A stretch of 64,000 nucleotides of DNA from Mesorhizobium sp. 1M-11 (lineage in GTDB: Bacteria; Pseudomonadota; Alphaproteobacteria; Rhizobiales; Rhizobiaceae), in assembly GCF_001303895.1 (NCBI RefSeq), contig NZ_LJSD01000075.1:255501-319500 (forward strand), given 5' to 3'. This document shows positions 33,896-42,551 of this stretch, one piece after another (position 1 is the first letter of the stretch; each line of letters begins with the position of its first letter). Both the position numbers and the translations under genes were made by a program. The notes below the pieces were generated by a model. That model ran no database searches. It saw only the letters and a program-made list of their open reading frames with translations, and was not told the origin of the DNA.

Positions 33896-34963
33896 ATGAC
33901 CGAGACCGATCTGATCCCCGTCTTCGACGGCCACAACGACACGCTGCTCAAGCTTTATCAGTCCAGCGAAGCCGACGTCGAAAAACTGTTCATCGAAGGG
34001 TCGCCGGCCAGCTGGCATATCGACCTGCCGCGCGCCAGGAAGGGCGGGCTTGCCGGCGGCATGTTCGCCATCTTCCCGCCGCCACGGGAAGAGCGCAGGG
34101 CCAAGGATGATGGCGTGCCGGCCATGCCGTCCGACAACGAACCACTGCCGCCGGAACTGTCGCGCGAGTTCGCCCGGGAAACCACGCTTGGCATGGCATC
34201 GGTCCTGCTGAGACTGGAGCGAGCCGGCGCGCTCACCGTTTGCCGCAGCGCCGCCGACATTCGCGTCGCCATGGAAAAGAAGTCGATCGCGGCGGTCTTT
34301 CACATCGAAGGCGCCGAGGCGATCGACACCGACCTTGCCATGCTCGACGTGCTTCATGCCGCGGGCCTGCGTTCGCTCGGCATCGTCTGGAGCCGCCCGA
34401 ACGCATTCGGCCACGGCGTACCCTTCCGCTTCCCGTCCTCGCCGGACACGGGCGACGGCCTCACCGATGCCGGCAAGGCGCTGGTCAAGGCCTGCAACAA
34501 ACTCAGGATCATGATCGATCTCTCTCATCTCAACGAGAAGGGTTTCCGCGACGTCGCCAAGCTTTCCGATGCACCGCTGGTCGCCACTCACTCCAACGTG
34601 CATGCGCTTTGCCCGCATTCACGCAACCTCACCGACTGGCAGCTCGGCGCCATCCGTGACACCGACGGTATGGTTGGCCTGAACTATGCCACCGGTTTCC
34701 TGCGTGAGGACGGCCGCATGAATTCCGACACGCCACTGGAAGTCATGGTGCGCCACGTCGACTATCTGGTGAAGGCGCTCGGCGAAGATCGCGTCGGCCT
34801 GGGCTCCGACTTTGACGGCGCCATGATCCCGGCCGCGATCGGCGACGCCGCCGGCCTGCCGAAGCTTCTCGAAGCATTGGCCAAACATGGCTATGGCCGC
34901 GCCCTTATCGAAAAGATCGCCTATCGCAACTGGCTGCGCGTGTTGGAAAAATCGATCGGATAA
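33896..34963 (+). CDS. Membrane dipeptidase (peptidase family M19)
   Basis: 355 residues. Zinc motif DGHNDTLL (about 10), bridging Glu in FHIEGAEAI, LSHLNEKGF, ATHSNVHAL and GLGSDFDGA, matching renal-dipeptidase-type zinc enzymes that split dipeptides, often D-containing. The start is unclear: 33896 (MTETDLIP) keeps a normal length; 33872 is possible and neither has a strong ribosome site. A small gene on the opposite strand follows at 34974. Confidence 0.9.
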   Translation: MTETDLIPVFDGHNDTLLKLYQSSEADVEKLFIEGSPASWHIDLPRARKGGLAGGMFAIFPPPREERRAKDDGVPAMPSDNEPLPPELSREFARETTLGMASVLLRLERAGALTVCRSAADIRVAMEKKSIAAVFHIEGAEAIDTDLAMLDVLHAAGLRSLGIVWSRPNAFGHGVPFRFPSSPDTGDGLTDAGKALVKACNKLRIMIDLSHLNEKGFRDVAKLSDAPLVATHSNVHALCPHSRNLTDWQLGAIRDTDGMVGLNYATGFLREDGRMNSDTPLEVMVRHVDYLVKALGEDRVGLGSDFDGAMIPAAIGDAAGLPKLLEALAKHGYGRALIEKIAYRNWLRVLEKSIG

Positions 34964-34973
34964 TCGGTCCTGT

Positions 34974-35219
34974 CTACTCGCCGCCAACCCGTTTCAGCCA
35001 TGCCTTGCCGACACCGCGATCGCGGATGATCGGCAAGGGATCTTCCGCGTCCAGCCTGGAGCAGATGCGGTAGACCTCCAGGGTCTCGGCGTTCATCTCG
35101 CCACGCTTGTAGAAATACATGGCGGCTGCATAACGCGCGCGGCCCGACCAAAGCTGGCCGAGCGGCATGTTGATCAGCGCCCACTGTTCCGCCGCTTCCG
35201 TCTCGTCCTGTTCGGTCAT
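34974..35219 (-). CDS. Conserved small hypothetical protein
   Basis: 81 residues, no membrane segment, mixed charge: WALINMPLGQLWSGRARYAAAMYFYKRGEMNAETLEVYRICSRLDAEDPLP. The pattern of aromatic and helical residues suggests a folded domain. I do not recognise a family. Convergent with the M19 peptidase and divergent from the BetI-like regulator. Confidence 0.65.
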   Translation of the reverse strand: MTEQDETEAAEQWALINMPLGQLWSGRARYAAAMYFYKRGEMNAETLEVYRICSRLDAEDPLPIIRDRGVGKAWLKRVGGE

Positions 35220-35303
35220 CGTCGGCAGCCCAAGTTAATGACCTGTCAGAGCGGGCCATGGCCCGTCGTGGATCTTGGCACGGTCGTTCCCATCTTGTCC
35301 ATA

Positions 35304-35319
35304 TTGAATGAATGTTCAG
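35304..35319. promoter_or_regulatory. BetI-like operator, copy 3 (upstream of the TetR regulator)
   Basis: TTGAATGAATGTTCAG, matching the dyads at 4095-4110 and 10200-10215 in both outer halves except the final base. It lies 111 bp before the regulator start, suiting autoregulation of the TetR gene and the operon behind it. Confidence 0.65.
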
Positions 35320-35430
35320 CAAATTATATTGCGTTTTCACACTGACCCGCTAGGCTTTGATGCATCAGACTTTTCGGGCAAAGACTATGCGATAAAAACG
35401 ATGAGATAGCGTGCCGGAGATGTTTCGCCG

Positions 35431-36123
35431 ATGAAGACAATCGATCTCGAAGACGAGCCCATTGAGGCGGAGCGGCAAAGCAGCCCGGAAAAGCGTGGCC
35501 GCAAGGCTTCCAAGGAGGTGCGCCGCCAGCAGCTGATCGAGGCAACGATCGATTCACTTGCGAAGCGCGGCTATTCCGAAACGACGATGGCGGATGTGGC
35601 GGATGGCGCGAAACTGTCGCGCGGCATCGTCAACTTCCATTTCGAGAGCAAGGAAAAGCTGCTCGTCGCCACGCTGCAATATATGTACGACGAATATTCG
35701 GCACATTGGCGCAATGCCTACGACAAAGCGGGCGTCAACGCAGGCGACCAGTTGAAGGCGCTGGTTACCGCGGATTTCGACCGCGCCGTCTGCAACAAGC
35801 GCAAGCTGGCGGCGTGGTGCGCCTTCTGGGGCGAGGCGAAATCGCGCCCCACCTACCAGGCGCTCTCTGGCGCCCGCGATACCGATTATCAGAACCTCCT
35901 GTTCGACCTGTGCAGCCGTTTGAAGGCAGAGGCCGGCTACGGATTCGACCCTCACCATCTGGCGCTGGCGCTCAGCGCGCTGTTGGAGGGACTGTGGCTG
36001 CGTTTGATGATGGGGTTGGAAGACGTCACCCGCGAAACTGCATTGCAGGCGGCCAACGAATTCCTGCTGACGACATTCCCCAAGCACTACACGAGAGAGG
36101 CGAACGGCATTCGGAGACTTTGA
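35431..36123 (+). CDS. BetI-like TetR-family repressor
   Basis: 230 residues. HTH region RRQQLIEATIDSLAKRGYSETTMADVADGAKLSRGIVNFHFESKEKLLVATL closely follows BetI (choline/betaine repressor); the C-terminal ligand domain has WCAFWGEAKSRPTYQALSG and LLEGLWLRLMMG, also BetI-like. It precedes two PotD-like binding proteins and an amine oxidase rather than betBA, so the ligand may be another quaternary amine. The N-terminus carries an extra charged 25 residues. It may act at the three matching dyads in the window. Confidence 0.9.
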   Translation: MKTIDLEDEPIEAERQSSPEKRGRKASKEVRRQQLIEATIDSLAKRGYSETTMADVADGAKLSRGIVNFHFESKEKLLVATLQYMYDEYSAHWRNAYDKAGVNAGDQLKALVTADFDRAVCNKRKLAAWCAFWGEAKSRPTYQALSGARDTDYQNLLFDLCSRLKAEAGYGFDPHHLALALSALLEGLWLRLMMGLEDVTRETALQAANEFLLTTFPKHYTREANGIRRL

Positions 36124-36203
36124 GAGCAGAGGAGCGCTTCTCGAGGAACGAAGCGAACGACACAACAGACGGGCACCAGCCCGCGCAACCAAGGGGAACT
36201 GAA

Positions 36204-37280
36204 ATGAAGACCAAGATCAGCCATTGGATGACTGCACTGGCCCTGGCGAGCACATTGATGACACCGGCAGCCGCGCATGCTGCCGGAAGCGATCTCATCA
36301 TCTTCGACTGGGCCGGCTACGAGCTGCCGGAATTCCATCCGAAATACACGGAGAAGTATGGCGATGCTCCGACCTTCTCTTTCTTCGGCGACGAAGATGA
36401 GGCATTCGAGAAGATGCGCTCCGGCTTCAAGGCGGATCTTGCACATCCCTGTTCGCAAAGCGTTGTGAAATGGCGCGACGCCGGCCTGCTGCAGCCGCTT
36501 GACACATCGAAGATCGCGGCCTGGAAGGACCTCAACCCCGGCATCATGAAGATGAAGAACCTCGCCACCTCCGAAGATGGCACTGCCTGGTTCATGCCGT
36601 GGGACTGGGGCAATTCACAGCTCACCTACAATTCCGAAAAGGTGGACGAGAAGGACATCCAGTCGCTGAAATCCCTCGCCGATCCGAAATTCCAGGGCCG
36701 TGTCTCCATTCCCGACAATGTCGACGACGCCTATGCATTGGCCTCCCTGGTCATCGGGCTCAAGGACTGGACCCAGATGACCGACGAGCAGTTCAAACAG
36801 GCATCGGATTTCCTGCGCCAGGTGCACAAGAATGTCCGTCTCTACTGGACCGACACCACCAACATCGTGCAGGCGCTGACCGGCGGCGAGATCGATCTGG
36901 CCTGGGCCTGGAACGATGCCACCGCGCAATCGGTGCTGGCCGGCGCGCCCATCAAAGCCAAGCCCGACGCACAGGAAGGCATATCGACCTGGGTCTGCGG
37001 TTATGTCCGCCTGAAGGATGCGCCGGGCAATGCCGACCAGGCTTATGACTATCTCAACGCCATCAATGAGCCCGACGTCGCGAACGTGCTGGTGAAGGAT
37101 TGGGGCTATGGCCAGGCCAATACCAAAGGGATGGCCGCTGTGGATGCGAAATTGCTGAAGGACAAGGGCTATGACGACGTCGACAAATTCGTCGACAAGA
37201 CGCTGTTCCAGTCGCCCATTCCGACGGAACTCAAGCAGAAGATGATCGCCGAGTTCGAGAAGATCAAAGCAGGATATTGA
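36204..37280 (+). CDS. Periplasmic substrate-binding protein, PotD/PotF type (copy 1)
   Basis: 358 residues with a signal peptide (WMTALALASTLMTPAAAHAA) and the extracellular-solute-binding family 1 fold: LIIFDWAGYELPEF, FFGDEDEAFEKMRSGFKADL, PCSQSVVKW, VDDAYALASLVIGLKDWTQMTD, GEIDLAWAWNDA. Spermidine/putrescine-type binder; no permease lies beside it. The start at 36204 follows AAGGGGA. Its stop overlaps the ATG of the flavin oxidase (TGATG), so the two are coupled. Very similar to the second binding protein at 38652. Confidence 0.92.
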   Translation: MKTKISHWMTALALASTLMTPAAAHAAGSDLIIFDWAGYELPEFHPKYTEKYGDAPTFSFFGDEDEAFEKMRSGFKADLAHPCSQSVVKWRDAGLLQPLDTSKIAAWKDLNPGIMKMKNLATSEDGTAWFMPWDWGNSQLTYNSEKVDEKDIQSLKSLADPKFQGRVSIPDNVDDAYALASLVIGLKDWTQMTDEQFKQASDFLRQVHKNVRLYWTDTTNIVQALTGGEIDLAWAWNDATAQSVLAGAPIKAKPDAQEGISTWVCGYVRLKDAPGNADQAYDYLNAINEPDVANVLVKDWGYGQANTKGMAAVDAKLLKDKGYDDVDKFVDKTLFQSPIPTELKQKMIAEFEKIKAGY

Positions 37281-38572
37281 TGGTTCACGACGTCATCGTT
37301 GTCGGCGCGGGTTTTGCTGGCCTTTCAGCGGCGCTTGTCCTGCGCGATGGCGGACTGGACGTGCGGGTGCTGGAAGCGCGCGACCGCGTCGGCGGGCGGG
37401 TCGAGGCGCAGACCGATGCCCTTGGTGAACGCTACGACAGCGGCGGCCAGTTCCTGTGCGAAGACATGCCGGAGGTGATGGCGCTGGCGAAGCGCCATGC
37501 CAGGACATTGGTGCGAACACCTGTCGACGGCACCTTCACCTTACAGCCGGAAATGTCGGAAGAAGACGGCCAGGCGCTTTGGGACGCCAATGTCGCCATA
37601 CGCGATCGGATGAATGCAATCGATCCGGCTGATCCGGCTGTTCGAGACCTCAGCGTGTGGGATTGGCTGCAGCGACAACCGGATGATGTCCACGCCAAAT
37701 CGGCGTTTCGTTCAACGGTCGAAGGCCTGTGGTGTCAGCCGATCGATGCCATTCCGGTCTGGTACCTCATCGACAATGATCGCCGGATCACCAATGAGGT
37801 CTCGGAACTGCAGTATTTCCTCGGCGAGACGATGCATGCGCTGGCCGAAGATCTGGCCGCAGCCCTCGGCGACCGCATCCGGCTTTCGACGGCTGTGCGG
37901 CAAGTCCGACATGGTGGGAATGGCGTTACCGTGGTGACGGCTGAAGGTTCGTTTCAGGCAAGGCATCTCATCATCGCAGTGCCACCGGTGATGGCAGACC
38001 GCATCGTCTTTTCACCGCCGCTGCCGGCGACGCTCGCCAGGGCGCTTGGCGCCTGGCGCAGCGGCACGGTCATCAAGATGCGTATTCGCTACGCCCATGC
38101 TTTCTGGCGCGACCGAGGCCGCAACGGCATGGTTTTGTGGCGTGACATCCATGGTCTGTTTGTCTGCGATACCAGCAGGGACGACGCCCATCCGACGCTT
38201 GTGGTATTCGCCGGCGGTCCGTTGGCTTTACGGTTCCGCGCGATGGGGGATGCGAGTTTGCGTGCGGAAGTACTCGATCGGCTTGCCGCCGCACTTGGGC
38301 CGCAGATACTTGAACCACTCGACTTCGTCATGCGCGACTGGACCGACGACCCGTGGAGCGGCGGCGGCTACAGCGACATCGTCGCCGATCTTTCCGCGTA
38401 CGACGCTGAGACTGTGCTTCGTGCCGGCGCGCCGCCCATTCATTTCGCCTGCTCCGAGCTCTCGCCTTCATTCCCCGGCTATGTCGAAGGCGCCATCATC
38501 AGTGGCCGCGTCATCGCGGAAACGGTTCGGAAAATGTTCGACCAGCCTGTCGGGCCTGGCTCGCGAGTATAA
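37280..38572 (+). CDS. Flavin monoamine oxidase family protein
   Basis: 430 residues. N-terminal FAD motif VVGAGFAGLSAALVLRDGGLDVRVLEARDRVGGRVE (GxGxxG and the GGR/RVGGR motif), middle substrate domain, C-terminal EGAIISGRVIAETV flavin motif. The group oxidises primary or secondary amines to imine/aldehyde with H2O2 release, or acts as a dehydrogenase. Lying between two amine-type binding proteins, it is presumably the first step for the imported amine (inference). No signal peptide, so cytosolic. Confidence 0.9.
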   Translation: MVHDVIVVGAGFAGLSAALVLRDGGLDVRVLEARDRVGGRVEAQTDALGERYDSGGQFLCEDMPEVMALAKRHARTLVRTPVDGTFTLQPEMSEEDGQALWDANVAIRDRMNAIDPADPAVRDLSVWDWLQRQPDDVHAKSAFRSTVEGLWCQPIDAIPVWYLIDNDRRITNEVSELQYFLGETMHALAEDLAAALGDRIRLSTAVRQVRHGGNGVTVVTAEGSFQARHLIIAVPPVMADRIVFSPPLPATLARALGAWRSGTVIKMRIRYAHAFWRDRGRNGMVLWRDIHGLFVCDTSRDDAHPTLVVFAGGPLALRFRAMGDASLRAEVLDRLAAALGPQILEPLDFVMRDWTDDPWSGGGYSDIVADLSAYDAETVLRAGAPPIHFACSELSPSFPGYVEGAIISGRVIAETVRKMFDQPVGPGSRV

Positions 38573-38651
38573 TGAGCGACGCCCCTCGTCAGCCAGCGAA
38601 AACTGCTCTACCGTCCAACGTGCCGTCTTGCGATCGGGGAGCTCTCGCGTC

Positions 38652-39716
38652 ATGGCCTTCAGTTTTCGCCGCATCGTCCTGGCCACAACGGTGGCCTGCA
38701 CCGCTACCGCCGCGCTTGCCGCCGGCGGTGACCTCGTCGTCTTTGACTGGTCAGGTTATGAAGACCCGCTGCTGCACGCCGACTACACCGCCAAACAGGG
38801 CGCCGAGCCGAGTTTTTCCTTCTTTGGCGACGAAGACGAGGCCTTCGAGAAGATGCGCGCCGGCTTCAAGGCCGATGTCGGCCATCCTTGCGCGCAGAGC
38901 GTGGTGAAGTGGCGCGAGGCCGGTCTGTTGCAGCCGCTGGATACGTCGAGAATCACCGGCTGGAACGACATCAATCCCGGCCTGATGAAGATGAAGGATC
39001 TTGTCACCACGGCTGATGGCAAGGCCTGGCTGCTGCCGTTCGACTGGGGCACCTCGTCCCTTATCTACCGCACCGACAAGGTCACGCCCGAGGACGCGAA
39101 ATCGCTGCGCATCTTCGCCGATCCGAAGTTCGAGGGGCGTGTCACCATCGGCGACAACGTCGACGATGCCTATGCGCTTGCCTCGCTCGTCATCGGGCTG
39201 AAGGACTGGACGCAGATGACGGATGCACAGTTCAAGGAGGCTTCCGACTTCCTGCGCCAGGTGCACAAGAATGTCCGCTTCTACTGGACCGACGACACCT
39301 CGATCAATCAGGCCTTTACCGGCGGTGAGATCGACCTCGCCTGGGGCTGGGCCGAGACCTATGTCACCCTGAAAGGCCAGGGCGTGCCCCTGGAAATGAA
39401 CCGCGACACCAAGGAGGGCCTGTCCACCTGGGTATGCGGTTATGCGCTCCTGAAGGACGCGACGCATGTCGATGAGGCTTATGATTTCCTCAACGCCGTC
39501 AACGCGCCCAATGTGTCCAACCACCTCGTCACGACCTTCGGCTATGGCCATGGTAACGCCGTCGGCATGGCCGCGATCGACAAGAAGGTGCTGACCGAGC
39601 GCGGGTTCGACAATCTCGATGCCTTTCTGGACAAGACGCTGTTCCAGCAGCCGCTGTCGGCGGACCTGAAACAGCGCATGGTCGCCGAATTCGAGAAGAT
39701 CAAAGCGGGATACTGA
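38652..39716 (+). CDS. Periplasmic substrate-binding protein, PotD/PotF type (copy 2)
   Basis: 354 residues, signal peptide (AFSFRRIVLATTVACTATAALA). Large parts agree with copy 1: FFGDEDEAFEKMRAGFKAD, VVKWREAGLLQPLDTS, NVDDAYALASLVIGLKDWTQ, DFLRQVHKNVRFYWTDDTS, EGLSTWVCGYALLKDA. Divergent blocks are WAETYVTLKGQGVPLEM against WNDATAQSVLAGAPIKA, next to the presumed ligand pocket, so the two may prefer different ligands. GGGGAG lies nine bases before the ATG. Third gene of the SBP-oxidase-SBP unit. Confidence 0.92.
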   Translation: MAFSFRRIVLATTVACTATAALAAGGDLVVFDWSGYEDPLLHADYTAKQGAEPSFSFFGDEDEAFEKMRAGFKADVGHPCAQSVVKWREAGLLQPLDTSRITGWNDINPGLMKMKDLVTTADGKAWLLPFDWGTSSLIYRTDKVTPEDAKSLRIFADPKFEGRVTIGDNVDDAYALASLVIGLKDWTQMTDAQFKEASDFLRQVHKNVRFYWTDDTSINQAFTGGEIDLAWGWAETYVTLKGQGVPLEMNRDTKEGLSTWVCGYALLKDATHVDEAYDFLNAVNAPNVSNHLVTTFGYGHGNAVGMAAIDKKVLTERGFDNLDAFLDKTLFQQPLSADLKQRMVAEFEKIKAGY

Positions 39717-39890
39717 TCCCGCGCTGTTCGCTCGTCTTGGCGTATCTGGACGTTTTGAGCCGATTTATTTATAAGCCCGCCATCCCGGCATCGGATCGCA
39801 ACCGCTGCCCTATCAAATGTGTCAGATCGTTTTTGGCGCGCCATTCCGGCGCATGACGGTTCGACAGCCGCAAACGACCGCAGGGGTGCC

Positions 39891-40640
39891 ATGGCAGGCC
39901 ATTCACAGTTTAAGAACATCATGCATCGCAAGGGTCGCCAAGATGCGGTCCGCTCGAAGATCTTTTCCAAGCTGGCGCGCGAAATCACCGTCGCTGCCAA
40001 GCAGGGTCTCCCCGATCCCGCGATGAACCCGCGCCTTCGCCTGGCGATTCAGAATGCCAAGGCCGAGTCGATGCCGAAGGACAACATCGCCCGCGCCATT
40101 TCCAAGGCTTCCGGCGGCGATGCCGAGAACTATGAAGAAGTGCGCTACGAAGGCTACGGTCCCGGCGGCATCGCTCTCATCGTCGAGGCGCTGACCGACA
40201 ACCGCAATCGCTCCGCCTCCAACGTGCGTGCCGCCTTTACCAAGGCGGGCGGTGCGCTCGGTGAAACCGGCTCCGTTTCCTTCATGTGGGATCGCATCGG
40301 CGAGATCGTCTATCCGGCCAAGGTCGGCAGCGACGACAAGGTGATGGAAGCCGCGATCGAAGCCGGCGCCGACGACGTCGAGACCGACGAGGAAAGCCAC
40401 ACCATCTACTGCGCCTTCGAAAATCTCGGCGAAGTATCGAAGGCCCTCGAAGGCGCTCTCGGCGAAGCGGAGTCGGTGAAAGCCATCTGGCGGCCGCAGA
40501 ACAACATTCCGGTCGACGAGGAACGCGCACAGTCGCTGATGAAGCTGGTGGCGACACTCGAGGACGACGACGACGTCCAGAACGTCTACGCAAATTTCGA
40601 GGTCGACGACGCGACCCTTGCCAAGCTCAGCGCGGCCTGA
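39891..40640 (+). CDS. YebC/PmpR-family DNA-binding regulator
   Basis: 249 residues with the typical start MAGHSQFKNIMHRKGRQDAVRSKIFSKLAREI, GPGGIALIVEALTDNRNRS and the C-terminal region (NIPVDEERAQSLMKLVATLEDDDDVQNVYANFE). Family members act as transcription factors or aid translation of polyproline. Starts at 39891; a terminator follows at 40645-40676. Confidence 0.95.
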   Translation: MAGHSQFKNIMHRKGRQDAVRSKIFSKLAREITVAAKQGLPDPAMNPRLRLAIQNAKAESMPKDNIARAISKASGGDAENYEEVRYEGYGPGGIALIVEALTDNRNRSASNVRAAFTKAGGALGETGSVSFMWDRIGEIVYPAKVGSDDKVMEAAIEAGADDVETDEESHTIYCAFENLGEVSKALEGALGEAESVKAIWRPQNNIPVDEERAQSLMKLVATLEDDDDVQNVYANFEVDDATLAKLSAA

Positions 40641-40644
40641 TTCA

Positions 40645-40676
40645 AAAACGCCCCGCACGCCGGGGCGTTTTCTTTT
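40645..40676 (+). terminator. Terminator after the YebC gene
   Basis: AACGCCCCG / CGGGGCGTT hairpin followed by TTCTTTTG. Confidence 0.85.
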
Positions 40677-40686
40677 GTCGCGTCCA

Positions 40687-40781
40687 GCGCATCGGCCCGA
40701 AAGTCGGAACCGATTTTCGGAAAGCATGGTGCGCAGCTTAAAAGTGTTAGAGCGCGTCCGAGGGACGCGCGGCGCTCTACG
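40687..40781 (-). repeat. Dispersed palindromic element, family B copy 2 (inverted)
   Basis: CCGAAAGTCGG...CCGATTTTCGG, then GTTAGAGCGCGTCCGAGGGACGCGCGGCGCTCTA. About 80% alike to 18601-18714 on the other strand. Ends 9 bp before the SelW-like gene start. Confidence 0.82.
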
Positions 40782-40790
40782 AGGTTTTCA

Positions 40791-41084
40791 ATGACCGACG
40801 CTCCCCGTCCTCGCATCGTCATCACCTATTGCACACAGTGCCAGTGGCTGTTGCGTGCAGGCTGGATGGCGCAGGAACTGCTGTCGACTTTCGCCACAGA
40901 TCTCGGCGAAGTGGTTCTCATACCGGGCACGGGCGGCATCTTCACCATCACATGCAACGACGCGCTGATCTGGGACCGCAAGCGCGACGGTGGTTTCCCG
41001 GATGCAGCCAAGTTGAAGCAGCTTGTGCGCGACGTGATCGACCCCGAGCGCGACCTCGGCCATTCCGACCGCAAGAAGATGTGA
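40791..41084 (+). CDS. SelT/SelW/SelH-family thioredoxin-like protein (Cys form)
   Basis: 97 residues. N-terminal YCTQCQWLLRAGWMAQELL supplies a CxxC redox motif where selenoprotein relatives have CxxU; the FTITCNDALIWDRKRDGGFPDAAKLKQLVRD part is typical. Role unknown, presumed thiol redox. The family B element runs up to its ribosome site, GAGG at 40781-40784. Confidence 0.9.
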   Translation: MTDAPRPRIVITYCTQCQWLLRAGWMAQELLSTFATDLGEVVLIPGTGGIFTITCNDALIWDRKRDGGFPDAAKLKQLVRDVIDPERDLGHSDRKKM

Positions 41085-41145
41085 TCTACAGCATTCCCGG
41101 ACTGATTTGCCTGCGCGGTCTTGGCAAGTCGCCGTGGGTAACCGC

Positions 41146-41182
41146 AACAAAAATCCGCCGCCTCGACCAGAGACGGCGGATA
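41146..41182 (-). terminator. Terminator for the DUF1772 gene
   Basis: On the minus strand ATCCGCCGTCTC and GAGGCGGCGGAT form a hairpin followed by TTTTTGTTG. Confidence 0.78.
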
Positions 41183-41202
41183 CCCTAGCCAGCACCATAT
41201 GC

Positions 41203-41682
41203 TTACATCAGCGCCGCGATGAAGGCGGCCAACGCGCCGGTGCATGCAAAGGCGCGCACATGGTTCCAGAACACCCAGCGATCGAGATGGATGGCCCACT
41301 GCTGCGCCGCGGCCTGGGTGTCGGGTGCGGTGGCCGCCAGCGCGTCGTTCATCGGCACGTTGATGACCATGGTGACGACGATGTTGCCGACCACATAAAG
41401 TGCCGCACCGATCAGCACCCAACTGGGACGTGCGACGCCCCAGCCGAGGAAGGCCGCCAGCACAAGGAACAGCGCCAGCAGCGCAGTGCCCATGAAGATG
41501 GACAGGAACAACGGGTTCTGGATCACCGTGTTGATGGTGTTCATAACCAACACGCCTTGCGGCACTGGTACCTGTGACAGCGACGGCATCACCGAATTGG
41601 AGTAGGCGAAGAAAAGCCCCGCCATGAGGCCGCTGCCAAGCGCGGCAATGAAAGTGATGGCAATCACGATTTGAGCAAGCAT
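41203..41682 (-). CDS. DUF1772 (anthrone oxygenase-like) membrane protein
   Basis: 159 residues, four membrane segments, with NVPMNDALAA... and WNHVRAFACTGALAAFI near the end as in DUF1772. Often found beside NmrA and TetR genes, as here: the NmrA-like gene ends 13 bases upstream on the same strand. Function unproved. AGAGGGAGAG precedes the ATG. Confidence 0.85.
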   Translation of the reverse strand: MLAQIVIAITFIAALGSGLMAGLFFAYSNSVMPSLSQVPVPQGVLVMNTINTVIQNPLFLSIFMGTALLALFLVLAAFLGWGVARPSWVLIGAALYVVGNIVVTMVINVPMNDALAATAPDTQAAAQQWAIHLDRWVFWNHVRAFACTGALAAFIAALM

Positions 41683-41695
41683 CTTTCTCTCCCTC

Positions 41696-42535
41696 TCAGA
41701 GATCCGCGTTCCACACGCCGGTGGCGGCAGTTTCGCGCACATAGATTGAAAAGTCTTTGGGCTCACGGCCGAGAGCCCGCTGGACACCGTCGGTGAGATA
41801 TTCGTTGCGGCCGTCGAGCACTCGAACGAACAATTCGTCAAGCAGCCACACGATATCGGCCGGCGTTCCATACGCCGCGAGTTCGGCCTTGAACTCTTCA
41901 GGCGAGACGCGGCTGTAGGCAATATCCCGACCAGAACCGCGGGCAATCTCCGCGACCGCCTCGCGGAAGGTCAGGAGCCGCGGTCCGGTCAGTTCATACA
42001 ACTCACCGATATGACCCTCGTTCGACAGGACCTCGGCTGCCACATCGGCGATGTCGTCGGCATCGACAAAGGGTTCGCCGATCTCGGCGGCAGGGACGGA
42101 TATCTGCCCGGCCAGCACGCCGTCCAGGAAGGCGCTTTCGGAGAAGTTCTGCGCGAACCAGGAGCAGCGCAGGATCGTCCAGTCTGCGCCGGTGGCCTTC
42201 ACCATCTCCTCCGCGCGCTGCGCTTCCGGTTCGCCGCGGCCGGACAGAAGCACCAGCCGGCGCACGCCACGGCTGACGGCCAGCATGGCGAATTCCTCGA
42301 TGGCTTCAGCCGCGCCCGGCACTGTGAGGTCGGGATAGTAGTTGATGTAGACGGCGCCGACGCCTTCGAGAGCGCCTGCCCAGCTTGCCTTGTCGGTCCA
42401 GTCGAAGGCCGGGTTCGCCGAGCGAGAGCCGATGCGGACCGGGATGTTCCTGGCCTCGAGCCGCTCGGCCAGCCTGCGGCCGGTCTTGCCCGTGCCACCA
42501 AGGATGAGGACCGGCTTTGATGTCGTGTTGGTCAT
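41696..42535 (-). CDS. NmrA-like NAD(P)-binding protein
   Basis: 279 residues, atypical SDR. GGTGKTGRRLAERLEARN nucleotide motif, YINYYPDLTVPGAAEAIEEFA and WTILRCSWFAQNFSESAFLDGVLAGQI typical of the NmrA/azoreductase-like group, which bind NAD(P) with or without catalysis. Start at the ATG at 42535. Operon with DUF1772; divergent from the TetR gene over a perfect-looking operator. Confidence 0.88.
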   Translation of the reverse strand: MTNTTSKPVLILGGTGKTGRRLAERLEARNIPVRIGSRSANPAFDWTDKASWAGALEGVGAVYINYYPDLTVPGAAEAIEEFAMLAVSRGVRRLVLLSGRGEPEAQRAEEMVKATGADWTILRCSWFAQNFSESAFLDGVLAGQISVPAAEIGEPFVDADDIADVAAEVLSNEGHIGELYELTGPRLLTFREAVAEIARGSGRDIAYSRVSPEEFKAELAAYGTPADIVWLLDELFVRVLDGRNEYLTDGVQRALGREPKDFSIYVRETAATGVWNADL

Positions 42536-42551
42536 GTTTCTCTCCATGTCA

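Noticed and set aside
35431..36123. Naming the TetR gene betI
   Set aside because: The similarity is strong but no betA, betB or betC gene is adjacent, so the ligand and regulon may differ.
40791..41084. Selenoprotein reading of the SelW-like gene
   Set aside because: The redox motif is CxxC with no in-frame TGA at that position, so selenocysteine is not needed.
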